Positions 24,001 through 36,609 of a DNA stretch of 64,000 nucleotides are shown piece by piece. Position numbers and translations under genes: made by a program. The notes under the pieces were generated by a model. The model saw only the letters and a program-made list of their open reading frames with translations. It was not told the origin of the DNA and did no database searches. How positions within the stretch are numbered: position 1 is the stretch's first letter; each line of letters opens with the position of its first letter. This stretch comes from Aurifilum marmelostoma (lineage: Eukaryota; Ascomycota; Sordariomycetes; Diaporthales; Cryphonectriaceae), in assembly GCA_027559495.1 (NCBI GenBank), contig JAMXSV010000006.1, positions 682,001 through 746,000 on the forward strand, given 5' to 3'.

Positions 24001-25895
24001 TCAGTGGCGAGCCATGTTCCGCAGGGCCACCCACACGACCACAGCAACAGTGACCAGCATGACCACGATCATCTCCAGGAACAGCCACCGCTTCTGCGTG
24101 GGCGTGAAGCCGTCCACCCGGCCGCGCGTGAACCACGACAGAGCGCTGTCGAAGCCGCCGAACAGCGCGACGGGCGCGATGAACGGTAGCATCGAGGCGA
24201 CCATGGTCCCCGCGAAGAACAGCCTGCGCCGCTCGTCTGCGTCTCGGGATAGCCATTGGTGGTGGTGGTGGTGATGCTGCTGCTGCTGCTGCTGCTGGCG
24301 ACGGCGGCCGTGGTGGTGCAGGGCGGCGCCGCCGTGATGGATCTGGCGCAGGGAGGGGTCGGTGGAGCGCGGGGCGGCACCGCTGCTGCCGCCCCAGCGG
24401 CGGATCTCGTCCCAGCGGTGGAGGCGGGGAGGGGGGTGGAACTCGAAGTTGCGCGTGCCGTCTGCGTGGGTTATGGTCGTGATGGTCAAGTCGGAGCCGG
24501 TGCCTGTGCCGATGGTGGGACGGGTGTCGTCGCGGGTGGCTAGAGCTCCTGTTGTCCGGATCGTTAGCAAATGACTGTGTTAATCATCTTCTGTGGCTGG
24601 CTGGGGGCTCTTTTTTTTCTCTTCTCTCTTACGCAAGTCATGGTCTCCACTGCTGCTCTGGACGGCAAGCGGGCTAGAAAAGTCCCCCCTGGCAAACCCA
24701 TGGGGGATGAAGTTCCTGCGCACGTTCGTGGGCGTGCCGGCAGCAGCAGCAGCACCACCACCACCACCACCGACAGACGACGCCTCAGAGGGCGAGCCCG
24801 CGTTGCTCACGTTGGTCGGGTAGCTGCGGACGCCGCTCAGGGCGCGCCGGAAGGCCTCGCCGTGCGCGCGCAGGGCCTGCGAGGGGTCGTCGTCGCGGCC
24901 GTGGCTGCGGCGCTCGGCGGCGCGGGCTTGGGCTTCTCCGAGGCCGATCAGGTCGAGGTAGGGGGACTGGACCAGGCTTGTGTGGGCGGACTCGGCTGTG
25001 GAGGTTCGCGGTCGGGGGCGGGCGAGGGATTCTTGTGGGAGGGGAGCGGCGGGCGGGCTGCTGGAGTGGTCGAAATAGGGGTTGTAGACGTCTCCTCGAT
25101 TCTCGTATGGTCCTTCATTTACACATTGTCAATCAGGTTCAAATATAGAGGAGGAAATGGGGATAGAAGTTTAGACTTTGGGGGGGTGATGGCGAGAAAC
25201 TCACCATAATGGCGTTGCTGCTGCGGCTGCTGCTGAGATGGACCACGAGGAGTCATCGTCACAGGCGGCAGGAGAGAAGCCATCTCATAGCCCTCATTTT
25301 CTTCAAGATTGGAATATCTTGACCTCCTTGGCCGCCCCTCCTGCAACATACCAGGCAACAGAATGGGAATCTTGGTCGCCTTGGAGAAGGGATTCTTCAG
25401 TCTAGAGAACCGCTCCTCCAGAGATTCTCGACGTCCTATCTGCTGTGCACCGCCACAAGCAGCAACATCTGATGATGACTGACCTTGACTGGGCCTGGCC
25501 AGAAAGTTTCTAGTGCTGTTTTGGAACAGATCAGGTCGTCCTCCTGGCTGGCTTGAGGCCTCAGGAAGCAACACAGGTCTCTCTTGACCAGGGACATTGT
25601 GGCTGCGGTATGTCAAGTTCGCAGTATCGCCCTGCTGCAGCTGTCCTCGAGGAGGTGGTGGGTGCACCAAGAGGTTCTTGTTCCGGAAGGGTCCGCTGTT
25701 CTCAAAGGCATGAAGGGGTTGGGGGCCTCGGGGCAGCTCAGCATCATTGTCTGTGACATCTGCGAGGCTGTCACCACAAGGCTTGCCGACAAGGTATTCA
25801 CCAGCTGCTGTGTTCTGCTGGGTGTTGTGGCTGAAGGACAAACCTGCGCCGTGCATTGAAGGACCACCTCTCATGCTGGTGTTGTACGATGTCTC
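24001..25895 (-). CDS. C-terminal part of low-complexity membrane-anchored protein (after in-frame TAG)
   Basis: Unrecognised function. Exons are 25895-25205, 25112-24633 and 24548-24001, with GT-AG introns of 92 and 84 bp. The frame is the direct in-frame continuation of the reading frame ending at the TAG at 25896; the first ATG after it is at 25874. The sequence is mostly disordered and polar, with blocks that look conserved (GPYENRGDVYNPYFD, SPYLDLIGLGEAQARAAERR, ALRAHGEAFRRALSGVRSYPTN, RPTIGTGTGSDLTITTIT, NFEFHPPPRLHRWDEIRRWGG). A Gln/His run precedes RRRLFFAGTMVASMLPFIAP, and two hydrophobic helices flank WFTRGRVDGFTPTQKRW, so the C-terminus is probably a two-span membrane anchor. From 25874 this is 565 residues. 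Only seven codons separate the TAG from that ATG, so I infer one gene with the 25896-27896 entry; a separate downstream gene is less likely. Confidence 0.65.
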
Positions 25896-25898
25896 CTA
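25896..25898 (-). other. in-frame TAG inside an otherwise continuous reading frame
   Basis: Minus-strand codons around the site read GAC GAT GAA TAG GAG ACA TCG. The frame is open for 666 codons before (from the ATG) and 230 codons after, up to the next splice donor. I tested the upstream GTGACT donor against nearby AG acceptors; none removes the stop while keeping frame. Confidence 0.85.
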
Positions 25899-27754
25899 TT
25901 CATCGTCGGAATCTCCAGTCACCTGGTTCGTGGGCCTTCCTGCTGCTGCTGCCTGGGATGTCGATGATGATGTCGTCTTCTTCTTCCTGCCCTGACCTGT
26001 TGTGGTCATTTTGGAAGACTCGTTCTCTGCCATGTTCCGGCTAGCTCCACCAAAGTGGTTGCCTTTCTTCATTACAGACACCTTCACACCCGCAGCAGCA
26101 GATGAGCTTCTTCCCGTCTTCCATCCTGAGCTGATGGCATCCTGGTCATAGAATCCACCGCCACTGCCACTTGCAGCAGCAGCACCTTCAGGACCTGCAG
26201 CCTCTGATTTCTGCCTACTCTTCCACCCAGCTGGTACTGGGTGGTGTGTGTGTTCCACAGGTAAGAAACCAGCCCCACCTTCTCCCTGATAGAACCTCGA
26301 AGACGGCATCCCCTCCTCCTCGGACCACACTGTGGTCTGGCTGGCACGCGGCAGATCGCTGACCTGTCGCAGGTTGGCCGACACCACACGCTCCCTGGAG
26401 GGGTGAAGAAACACGGAAGACTGCCGCTGGGTCTGGTGGTCCTCCTGCTGATCCTGTCTGCGCTGCTGCTGCTGCTGCTGCTGGTGGTGGTGGTCCTCGT
26501 ATCTGGCGTACGGGAATGGCTCCATATCCGACGCCGCGCTGCTGTAGCAGCTCGAGGTGCTGTGACGGCCGCGTTGCTGTTGTTGCTGCTGACGCGTGGA
26601 GTACATCCTGCTCGGCGGGGGGATCAGCTGTGCGACACTACCTGGCGTCTCTGGGGTGTCTCCTCCTGCTCCTCCTGTCGATTCGATCTCCTTGGACTTG
26701 GCGGCAACGCGGCTGCCGCCAGTCTTCTTGGAGGCGTTCTTCTTGTGAGTGTGCTCTTCGTCATCAGAGAAGTCGTACCTCTGCAGGATGGGAATCTCTG
26801 ACGATGAAGATGAAGGTGACGATGACACCGGTCTACATGAAGTCAGTGCTGGCGCATCTGCAGCGACGGAGCGACCTCCACCAGCACCACCACCAGCAAC
26901 GACGAGACCTGGTCGGCGACTCAGGGCAGAGCCAGTCGGAACAACCGACGCGGGCAAGGTGGGCAGCGCGACGCGCGGAGGCAACAGCGCGTCTGTGGGA
27001 CGAGAACGCGCCAGCCCGGTAGCAGCAGTCATGGCAAACCCGGGCGTGGTGGTGGCGCGTTGGAACAAGGCCGCGCTGTTCACTGGGACGCTGTTGTTGT
27101 TGGCCTGGGCGGCGTCCTGGTTCTGGCCGATGAAATGGTCGAGCTCGGCATCGATGACGTGATCCAGCGCGTCGAGGGTGGCGCCCTGGTCGTCGTCATT
27201 GCCGAGGCGAGGGAGGGAGGAAGAGTTGCTGCCGTACTGTGCGATGATGCGCGCAATGGAGCCGTCAGAGAACGGCTGGGACGCGGAAGTAGCCTGCTGC
27301 TGCGTGGAAGCCGAGGCTGGGGCTCGAGGTAGATTGAGCGGAAGCGGCATGGCGTCGTCGTCCTCCTCCTCCATCTGGTGCTCATCCGCGCCCAGGAGGA
27401 GTATTGTCTGAGAAAAGCGCTGGATGAGGGCTGCCATGTTCAGCGGCGTGCTGAGGTTTCCGGTAGTATCCTCCTTCTCTGCCGGCGTGGGAGGTGGCTT
27501 GGAGGGCGTCATTGGGCTCACAACATATCCCACCGCATCGTCTTCTTCCTTGAACGCGTCTTGAGCCTCGTCTGCCGCGGATGTTGGTCCGTTCAGCGAC
27601 GCGTGTCTGGACTGCACGATGTGCGTGTGGGCTTCCCGTATGTTTTGGAAGCGCTGCGGACGCGGAGTGGGCAGCCTGGCCAGGGACCGCTCTGGAATAG
27701 GTGGAGGCGGGGCCGAGTCTCGGACTGCAGTCGCATCATTGGACCTGTTATTGC

Positions 27755-27785
<31 letters not shown>

Positions 27786-27896
27786 GAGGTCCGCACTCGT
27801 CGCCTCGTCGAGAGAAGGGGTGCGACTTGTGGACTGCTGCTGCTCGCCGCCGCCGCCACCACCAGGCAGTGGAGCACTTCGCGCCGAAGTAAACAT
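25896..27896 (-). CDS. N-terminal part of low-complexity protein, ends at in-frame TAG
   Basis: Unrecognised function. From the ATG at 27896 this frame encodes 666 residues ending GDSDDE before TAG. It is low-complexity throughout: poly-Gly after residue 10, poly-Asn from a (TTG)n tract on the plus strand, poly-Gln blocks, Ser runs and acidic patches. More regular segments such as NMAALIQRFSQTILLLG and LDALDHVIDAELDHFIGQNQ may be short helices. A GT-AG pair (donor GTAAGT at 28118, acceptor at 27940) would make a 179 bp intron in the 5' leader and remove the in-frame upstream extension to 28034, which supports the 27896 start. The same frame continues open beyond the TAG into the entry at 24001-25895. 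A nonsense change, a base error or stop readthrough would each make one protein of 1,239 residues plus the stop position. Confidence 0.6.
27755..27786. repeat. (TTG)n, coding for poly-Asn on the minus strand
   Basis: About ten TTG triplets, read as AAC/CAA-type triplets on the minus strand, encode the poly-Asn run near the N-terminus of the low-complexity protein. Being in triplets it can vary without loss of frame. Confidence 0.8.
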
Positions 27897-30583
27897 TGTT
27901 GGGATGCACCTTGAGAAGAGAATTAGATCCTGGATTGCTCTGTGGTTGGGATAAAGAGGTTCGAGGAGGAAAGGTATGTGTGGATGAGGGCGGGAAGATG
28001 GTTGGCAAGGTAAAGACGACGGGCAAACGACCACGACCTGGTGATGATGGATGGCAAACGGTTCTGTTGCACCGTACGGAGACTCAGGTGTGTGATGAAC
28101 AATGCAAGTTTGACTTACGGCCTCGATCTCTGTTGTGATCTCAGTCGGAAAGTTCTTGACAAGCCGGCCTATTATGCCAGACGTGGATGCTGTTGAGTGG
28201 ATGGCTGGTCAATCGAGAGGAAGAGAGGAGTGATGATGATAAGGAGATATGGGAGAGGTCGGTGTGAGAGAGGAGAGGGCGATGTATCGGTGAAACGTAG
28301 TAGGTCAGGATGATGATTGAGGAAGATAGAGATTCGAGGGGCAACAAGATCGAAACGTTCGAGGTGGTAAACACGGGAGCTGGAGATGAGAGGCGGAAGA
28401 TGGGAAAAGGTGGGACCGCGAGGCTCGAGGTAGAGACACGGGAGGATCTCCATACCGTCTGGTGTCCTCTGAAGATATTCCTTTCCTCTGCTTCCGCTCA
28501 GGCCTTCTTGAGGTTGTTGACAAGGCTGAAGGTGTAGCTTGTCGGCGCAGGTTGATATCGTAATGAGAATCAGGCTATCAATTACTCGCCGTTGATGGCT
28601 TAACATCGATGAGGAGGAGGAAGTGCGATACTGGGTGATCTCAACCCCTGCTAAACACTGTCAGCTATCATTCACATATGGTCTCTTTCTTGAGAGTTGA
28701 CTGTAGTAGACAGGGGACCCACTGGCTATCAATGCTGAGTCACTCGTCACTCACCTTGTGAAGTTGTGCACAACGGGGCAGAGGATGGAGAGATCAGGAC
28801 CAAGGGGAGGAGGGGGCGGGCTGGAAGGGTCACTTACTCTCTGCTACACCCCTCGCGCTAGCCAGATGTGTATGCCAGAGAAACATCCCTGGCATAACCT
28901 GCTTGTGCCAATGGCCTCCTCCTCTGTTTCTCCTGTGGGGTGGCACCTTTCCAGACCATCTGCCACTATTGACATCCAGGCCATGCTCTGCTGTCCTTGT
29001 TTGGGGTGTGAGGAGGAAGGGGGGGGGGGGGGCAGGGGTGAGCAGCATGGTCCTGCACCTACTTGGATACTCATGTAGGCCTCCTCATGTGATCATCAGT
29101 ATCTTGCCTCAAATACAGACTATGCATTTCAGGCCCGACAATTTATCTGATGAAGCTTCTCTCTCCTGATCGCCCTGCCCTGATCAACCCTTCCAATTAC
29201 CCGTTCGTTTCCACATTGTCAAGAGTCAAATCTATGCCTGCTCGAGGCCTGCTTTTGTTCTTCGCTGCCACTTGACAGTGATAAAGTGATGCCATCTTCT
29301 GTTCTGTAGCCATTGCATGGCCTCCTACCTCTTGCTGGTGCCCCAAAACCCCCAACTGCCTCTGCCCCGCATTGATTTCCCCCACCAAGTTATATCTTCC
29401 TCAAACATCCCCACCAACTCTGCAAGCTATAGAGACACTCGTTCCAAGCTGCTGAAGAGCAGTGACTTATATAGATTGCACCACAGCCTCGCTCTCTCAT
29501 GTGCCCTTGATGTCACCCCGTACTGAATGGCAGAGTTGTCTAGTAGTCACCTGTGAGGATCTGCTCATGTGCTCAGGATATTCGCCATCAGCTAGTTCAA
29601 GTTCTGAAGACCAGGTATTCACCTTGATACCAATGTGAGCATGTCTTTGGGCTTGAGAATAGAAGGAATCAGAGAGCTAGATCAGAATCAGGTAACATAT
29701 TTGATGACGCTGCCTTGGTGTTTGGTCCTAGCCATAGATAATGTGGGAAATAATAGGCAGTGGATGTTCTCACGACAGCAGATCGACGGACTTTAAAGAG
29801 CTTGAATCCATAATTCAAGAAATTTGACACGCAATTGGCAGCCAGGCTGTGGACACTTGGGAGCAGCGCAGGCCCAGGCATGGCCATTTGCCAAGTGGAT
29901 GTCGGAGTGAAAGTCAGAAAAGTTGGGTCAAACAAATTGGGACTGCTAGACTGGTGTTGGGGAACCTGTGCTCTGTAGGCACCACCTTGGTGTAGCATCT
30001 GGTCGATGGCCATCGGCCTGACATGAGGTGAGGTCGAAATCGCAGCAAGGGCCCTGAAGGGAGAGGGTGTCTCCCTATCAAGCCTGAGTACACCCCCCTC
30101 CTTCCTCCATCTCTCTTATCTGCCAATTAAGATAAGATCCCGTTCCTTCCTCAACGCGGAGCCCATCTGCTCATGCCGCTAAACGGCGGGGGACTCAGGA
30201 CTGCGGGTCCACTAGGGTAGCAGCACATTAGTTAGACCTGTGCCTCGACATCCTAGTCTCACTTGTCAGGTACCACAGAGTCCCACGACCACCTTCTTTC
30301 CCACCTGCAACGATGGGAGAAAAGACAGCTGGCTTGGCTGCTGCTTGTGTTCTTTGATGGAGTCTGAACTTCATTCCTTCAACACAAGTATCCATAGGAT
30401 ATATCCCCAAATGTTCAAATCTTTCTACAGTTTCTAACGCCAGTATTTTTGTTTGGTTTTGGGCCAGGTACTCGGTATACCCTATGCTCCGAATCACTGG
30501 GCTTCCACGAAGTTTTCGGATGCCGGGCTCGAATCCGTTGTTGAATGTGAAACCAGAGACAGCTTCACCGAGAACCCCTCGAG
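27897..30583. other. intergenic between divergent genes, no gene seen
   Basis: This 2.7 kb region separates the low-complexity protein gene (-) from the F-box gene (+). It includes the probable leader intron 27940-28118 of the former. A run of about 15 G lies near 29019-29033. No other frame has recognisable content. Confidence 0.5.
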
Positions 30584-32616
30584 ATGCAGCCTCCAAGTCA
30601 GGATCAGCAGGAGGGCGTCAAGGCCAAAGGCATACTTGGGCTTCCTCCTGAGATGCTGCTCCATATTCTCTCGTGTTGGTGCTCCGACTGCCCTTTGGTA
30701 GTGGAGCGAGGATCTAGCTGACCCGCTCGCAAATCCCAAATAGTCCTTGATCCAGCCCAGACGACAAATCTACAGCTGGCGTGCAAGAGGCTCCTGAGCA
30801 TCTGCAGAGACAGCACTTTCTGGCGTTCCAAGTGCTTCGAAGAGTCCACCTTCCTCAAGAACTTCCGTCGACGCCAGCAAATCCTTGGCCACGAGAGCAG
30901 CTTCGAGGTCACAGCCACAACAACTATCGGGAGTTCTGTGTTCAATGCTCATAATTCAACTACTAACCCGAAGATTAAAGAGCGTAAACGGATCCTGGCG
31001 AACTGGGATCCTTCATATGAAGGCGAGAATGTCAACTGGTACGACGAGTACATCCAGAGGAACGCCCCGGTGGCTGTCAACTGGCTGCAGCAGCCCTTGA
31101 TGAGAGATGGCAGTCAGAGCACCTACATTGAGACACGAGGCCTCGCACTGTATCGACCTGACAACCCCGACCAAGGACCCCATGGGCTAGAGACCATCTT
31201 TGCTGTGGCACCTCTGGAAGACGGTTCGGTCTGCCTCTGGGACGTGACGGGAGCCAAGGGCAGGAAAGGGGCCGTCGTGGCCAAGAGCCGGCCCGGGATC
31301 CTCCATATCGATGGAGGTTCAGCCGACGACAGCAATAATCGCTCCCAAAGAATAGACTCTGGGGTGACCGAGTGTGTCAGTGTAGACAGCAGACTACACC
31401 TCGCCTTCTTTGCTGTCCAGAGCCGTCAGTCTCCTGATCTTCAATCCCGACTGCGATTGCGCAACTGACTCTCTCAGCAGATCTAATCGAGGTAGATCTG
31501 AGGAGGCTCGCAGTTGTGGGGTGTGAATCGTTTCCTTGGTCCATCACAGCTCTTTCTGCAACAGATCCTCTGGCCCCGCTCACCGTCGGGACGAATGCGG
31601 GCATACATCTTCACGACTTCAGATCCAGACCTGCATCTTGGCGAGAGGGCGTGGAGAGGCTTGACGGCTCGAGCGGGTTTGGCGCAAAGGAGCTCTACGA
31701 ACAAGGCCTCAAGACGTTGTTCGATGACACCCCCTTACCGCCGTATGCCCCTCTGGCGCACCCAGCACCTTTAAGCATCCTTCACATGCGGCGACCCGGT
31801 ACGGCCACGGATATGGCGGACGAGATCTTTGTCGCGGGTCGTTTCCCTAGCATTCTGCTCTACGACAGGCGTATGTTTCCTTCGATCAAGGGCAGCATAC
31901 ACTCTGGGGCACGGCTGTGCAGCCTGGGCTCGATAGATGCTCCCTTCTCGACCCTGGACAGCGAGCTTCGTCGCGAGGGCCAGCTCTCCCTCGAGCAGGT
32001 CGAGACGTCCAAGAGGACCCCGGCTGGCGGGAGGACACTGCTGGCGTTTGGCGAGTACAAGACGAAGGGCTCCTTGGAGCTCTATGGGCTGCAGCCGTCG
32101 TCGAGCCTGCCGACATCGCTCCCAGGGGGGCTCTCGCATTCCGTCTTCAAGAACCGACAGTCATCCTCAGACTCGAAAATCTTATCGGGTACTACGCAGG
32201 GGACGAGGCTGGTCGTCTCGGACGGATCGGGGCGTATAAAGTGGTTCGAAAGAGATGGATTCACCGAAGTCCGACGGGAGCGAGTCGGCCACTGCGAGCG
32301 CACGCAGGGCCCATCCATATTTGCCTCGATGCCCGGCTCCGATGACATTGCGAGAAAGCTACTGCCCACACAAGACCAGCCCACTGGGAGGGTCAATGAC
32401 AATGATTTGCTCTTCTGGACGGGCGAGAACATTGGACTGGTCTCGTTCACATCCTCGCCCGCCTTCAGCCCAGAGGATTTCCACGAAGAGGCCAGGTCGG
32501 CCGCAGAGCTGGAAAAGGAGAACGAGGAAAGGATTCACAGCGAGAATATGAGGCGAGCACTAGAGAGGCAGGCTGACGAGGTCCGGTTCGTCAGGGATCT
32601 CGGCCTGGGGGTCTAG
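30584..32616 (+). CDS. F-box protein with propeller-like C-terminal region
   Basis: Probable substrate-recognition subunit of an SCF ubiquitin ligase. Exons inferred: 30584-30697, 30761-31424 and 31481-32616, giving 637 residues. The N-terminus carries the F-box core ILGLPPEMLLHILS, continuing after the first intron as LQLACKRLLSICRDSTFWRSKCFEES, the usual F-box second half. The rest has propeller-like features (TIFAVAPLEDGSVCLWDVTG, GTNAGIHLHDFR, TRLVVSDGSGRIKWFERDG). A charged helix (about residues 590-635) ends the protein. Intron 1 is only 63 bp, a multiple of three, with a weak GTAGTG donor; unspliced it would hit TGA after 45 codons, so its edges are the least certain part. Intron 2 is 56 bp and GT-AG. 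The substrate is unknown. The stop is TAG. Confidence 0.78.
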
Positions 32617-35158
32617 CGGGACCCATTCCCATGCCTGGTTCTCGTGAGACCCGAGTCAAGGCGCGGCTGAATAACAGGAGTGAGGCAGTCGCCACCACCT
32701 ATTGTGGCCTCTAAAGACAACAACAGGGCAAGGAATCGACGCCCCGTGAGACACGACAACAGCCTTCCTTTTTCTTCTGTGGTTGTGCAGTTACCAGCGC
32801 TGTCCTTGTCTGACGGCGGCGATCCGTATCCGAGGCCAGCGACGGCGCTATAATACTATGTTGGTACAGGCACTCCCTGTGATCTGCTGCTGATACGAGT
32901 CAGGTCCTCCGTTGGACATATATAACGAGACACCAACACGAAGGATGTCCCACGGATCACCAGCAGACCGCGCGTCCTAAGCGTGCATTCAATCAACTCA
33001 AGAGGAAAGCCGAGCATGTCGAGGCGGAAAACGCCCGTTGAGGTGACCATCGTGTACCATACTATGCGCTCCGGTGAGGTGGCAATTGTGGACTGGCTGA
33101 ACTGGCTGCACGAAAGACTCGATGTGGGGTCCAGCTAGGATCAGCGTATATGTAGACACACCCGCGGCACCTACCTACACACACATACACACACGGGACA
33201 TCACCAGCATGCATCCGCCCGGAAATATATATGGCAACGCAATTTCCAATTCCGAAGCTTGACAGGCCATGCGATAGTGCATCGAGAACTTGGCCCGGCC
33301 CCAGCGGCTCTGCCGGCTCATACCATATACATAAGTACGGCGGCAAGGCGCATGCACTGGTACAGACCAAAAATTCGGGTGGGCCACTTGGGGGGTCCCG
33401 AGTGGCCCCCCCTGAAACAGCTTGTATGCCGTGCGACCATCGCTCCCGACTTCATCTTTCGTCACAGCCTCCAAGAAAGTTTCTGTGTCTCCCGTATAAG
33501 CAGCAACTGTACTATCGGGGATCTGGGACAGGTTTGGGACAAATGGCCGCCCCCTACCACGCTCGAGCAAGCCCTGGGAATAAGGCATGAACTATTATAG
33601 CTACCTCCGCACCTTTGGTACATGCGAGATGCGTCGCAAAGGGACGATCGACGCCACGAAGCGTGCCCAAAGTAAGGCGAATCCGCCTCAGCCAATCACG
33701 ACGTGCGCGCGTGGATGGAATGACCAGAGTGACCGTCCCACACGCGAAGATCTTCGCCAATGTTTCTTTCGCGGACACCTATGCAACTGCCCGCCTCACT
33801 TCTCTCCCTCTTCCTTTTTTTTTTTCCTTCTAATCTTTTCTTGTGTTGGCACACCTGGCACGCCATGCCTTTGAGGACCAGGAGCGGACGCCTCTCAACC
33901 TGAGGCCTTGTCTGCTGACAGGGAGGGAGATTGACACCGCTACACACACGACGAGGCTACAGGGTTCCCTTTTTCCTTTTCCCTCTTTTTTTTTTTTTTT
34001 TTTTTAAATGGGTGGCGTTATTGGCCACATACGGTACACACATCTTGTTCTTCCCCGGTTCTTCTCGTCGGTTCGCTGCAGCTTCGCCTAGCTGCTGTTG
34101 ATGCAATGCAGCCGACCAAGAGGCGAGAAAGACAGAAAAAAAAATTAGTCTTGCTGCAGCGAATATCTGACAGCGGCTGCCGTGCGATGGCCTTTAATGG
34201 GCTGGAACCCTACCATGCCACTGCAGGCGTCCAGACACGCTGGGGACGGTACACGAGGGCGTTTTCTGGATGGGGCCAGATCCAATTTTTGCTCATCCGG
34301 GCCATTGGGACGCGCAGCTCATTGTGGAGTGCTCACCGCTCCCTCTAAGAAGGAGGATCGAAGGTTCGTCCGGGCGACGCCTACTCCGGGTTCCAGCAAG
34401 TATCAGAGGTCCATCTCTCTCTGCCAAGTTCCGTGGGGCCTTTTTCTTCCCTCCTAAGCTTTGGCCCTGGCAAGACACAGATGGACCGGCGGCGAGCATG
34501 TTTGCCTCGCAGGGGCTTCCCTCGCTCTTGTCATTGCTACCAACGCCCTCTTTTTTCTGATTGGGTTCTTCCCAGTCTCTCCAACCAAGGGGCACACCTT
34601 CACTATCCTCATCAGCAGACCTGCAACGTTCATCCTGATCTTCTTGTACCTGAAAAGACTTTATTAATTCTTTTTAAACACCCACGCGCCGACAAGAATG
34701 AGGCGCAACAACATCCACTGAGACAAAGACCAGTGGGGGGAGTGTGTGTGTGTGTGTGTGTGTCCACGGGTGTCACTACTTCCTCGCTCGTCTCTTGGTT
34801 CGGCTGAGAGGAGGAGGGGGCGGACAGTTGGCACTGGCATGCTGATTTGATCCTGGTTTTATGCACATCATTTGTTGTCGTAGTGTGTGCGTGCGTGCGT
34901 GTGTGTGTGTGTATATGCGTGTGTGCTTGCTCTACGTGCCTGCGTGTGTGCGCGTGTGTGTACACACGTACCGGGTCATTCAACTAGTCCCTATACCCTT
35001 CCCACGACATCTGTTCAGGATCATATCGTTGCAGTCTGCACTTTTTCTCACACACACATTCCCTCACGCGCGGACCGAGTTTGCTAGCTCGCAATCTCGA
35101 TTCCCTTTTTTCTTTGACATTGTTGCTCGGGGGAACTATTCCACCCCCAGCATGTTCA
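32617..35158. other. intergenic, 2.5 kb, no gene seen
   Basis: The region lies between the F-box and SprT-like genes. It holds an 8 bp perfect inverted repeat (33381-33388 and 33401-33408), a T run near 33989-34006, and GT-rich microsatellites at 34742-34763 and about 34882-34970. The last 200 bp are CT-rich and probably leader of the SprT-like gene. Confidence 0.55.
34742..34763. repeat. (GT)n microsatellite
   Basis: Eleven GT dinucleotides lie upstream of the SprT-like gene. A second, imperfect GT/GC tract follows at about 34882-34970. Confidence 0.8.
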
Positions 35159-36578
35159 ATGGCTCACAGGATCGGTGCGCCAGGGGAGTTTTTCCATTCT
35201 ATCGATCGCACAGATGAGGACGGGCTCCTGCTGGCCTGGCCGTCGAGCACGAGCACCACCACGGCGGGCGGCAAACAGCAGCAGCCCCTGGTATGCCTTA
35301 GCGACAGCATTTTTGAGTCCGACTCGGACGACACATGGCCGTCCTACTACTCGCCACAGCACCGAGCACAGCAATGGGGTCTGGGCCAACGACATGACAG
35401 AGCGGCAGCGGTAGCGGCAGCCAGAGGAGGAGGCGGCTACACGCCACCGGAGCGGGACTGGTCGTCCTCGTCCTCGACCTCGCCCTCACCGGAACCACAA
35501 TTCTTCGTGATCAGGGAGGGCATACCGGCGACACCATTTGCTCCTCCACCTCCACCACGACCATCCACAAAAGGAGGAAAAAATGGGAGGGGAGAAGCGC
35601 AACAGCACCTCCAGCCCAACCACCAACACCAAAAACATCATCACCATCGTCATCATCACCGTCACCAACTCCACCACCCTCAACAGTCACAGCAACATTT
35701 CCAACACAACACCCAGCCACCACGCGAAGATGCAAGATCACCCGTACCCGTCGCCTGCTTCATGGAGCGCACCGACTCGGGCCGTGGTATCCTCACTGCC
35801 GCAGACCTGCAGCCGCCGTCGGCTTCGTCGTCGTCGTCGTCGTCGTCGTCGTTATCCTGCCGCGAGTTCTCGCCCGACGACGACTTCGAGGCCGCGTACC
35901 TAGTCGAGCAGCACATGAAGCGGCCCAAGGCCAAGACCAAGGTTGAGCGGCACGAGCGCATCCTGCGCGCCCTGATCCACCCCAAGGCGCACGCCGACAA
36001 GAGTACCGACTTTGAGCTGGACAATGCCGCCCTCGAGTCCATCTTCAGCGCCGCCGACGAGATCTTCTTCTACGGCAAACTGTCGCGGCGCGTCCACTGG
36101 GAGTGGTCCTCGGGCTGCGTGGACGCCCCTCCCAGCCAAGGTGCAGGCGATAGCAAGATCATCGGGACCACGGCGCTGCGGGAGGCCAGCCATCCGCACA
36201 GAGACGGCTATGAGACGCTCATTGTGCTGAGCAGCCCCATCCTGAGGAACACGTCGTACAACCGCCGCCTGCTCATCTCGACGTTCCTGCACGAGCTGAT
36301 CCACTCGTATCTGTTTATATGTTGTGGCTTCAAGGCGCGGCACTGTGGTGGTCATACACCCGGGTTCGAGCGGATTGCGGCGCTGATTGACCAGTGGGAA
36401 GGTCACGGCACGTTGAGGTTGTGCGACATTGAGGCGGACCTCGAGAGGTTCCGCGAGGAGCCTGCGAGAAGCCCGGCTCTGCACATTTACCAGCCAAATC
36501 AGGCTTCTTCTTCTTCTTCTCCTCATCGTCATCATTACCATCATCACGACAACAACAATCACACTCAACACCACCGCC

Positions 36579-36609
<31 letters not shown>

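Noticed and set aside
25850..25945. An intron removing the in-frame TAG at 25896
   Set aside because: The GTGACT donor with nearby AG acceptors gives introns of 47 or 79 bp that shift the frame, so none restores one reading frame.
30525..30545. GGCTCGAATCC resembling a tRNA B box
   Set aside because: No A box, acceptor stem or anticodon arm could be drawn around it.
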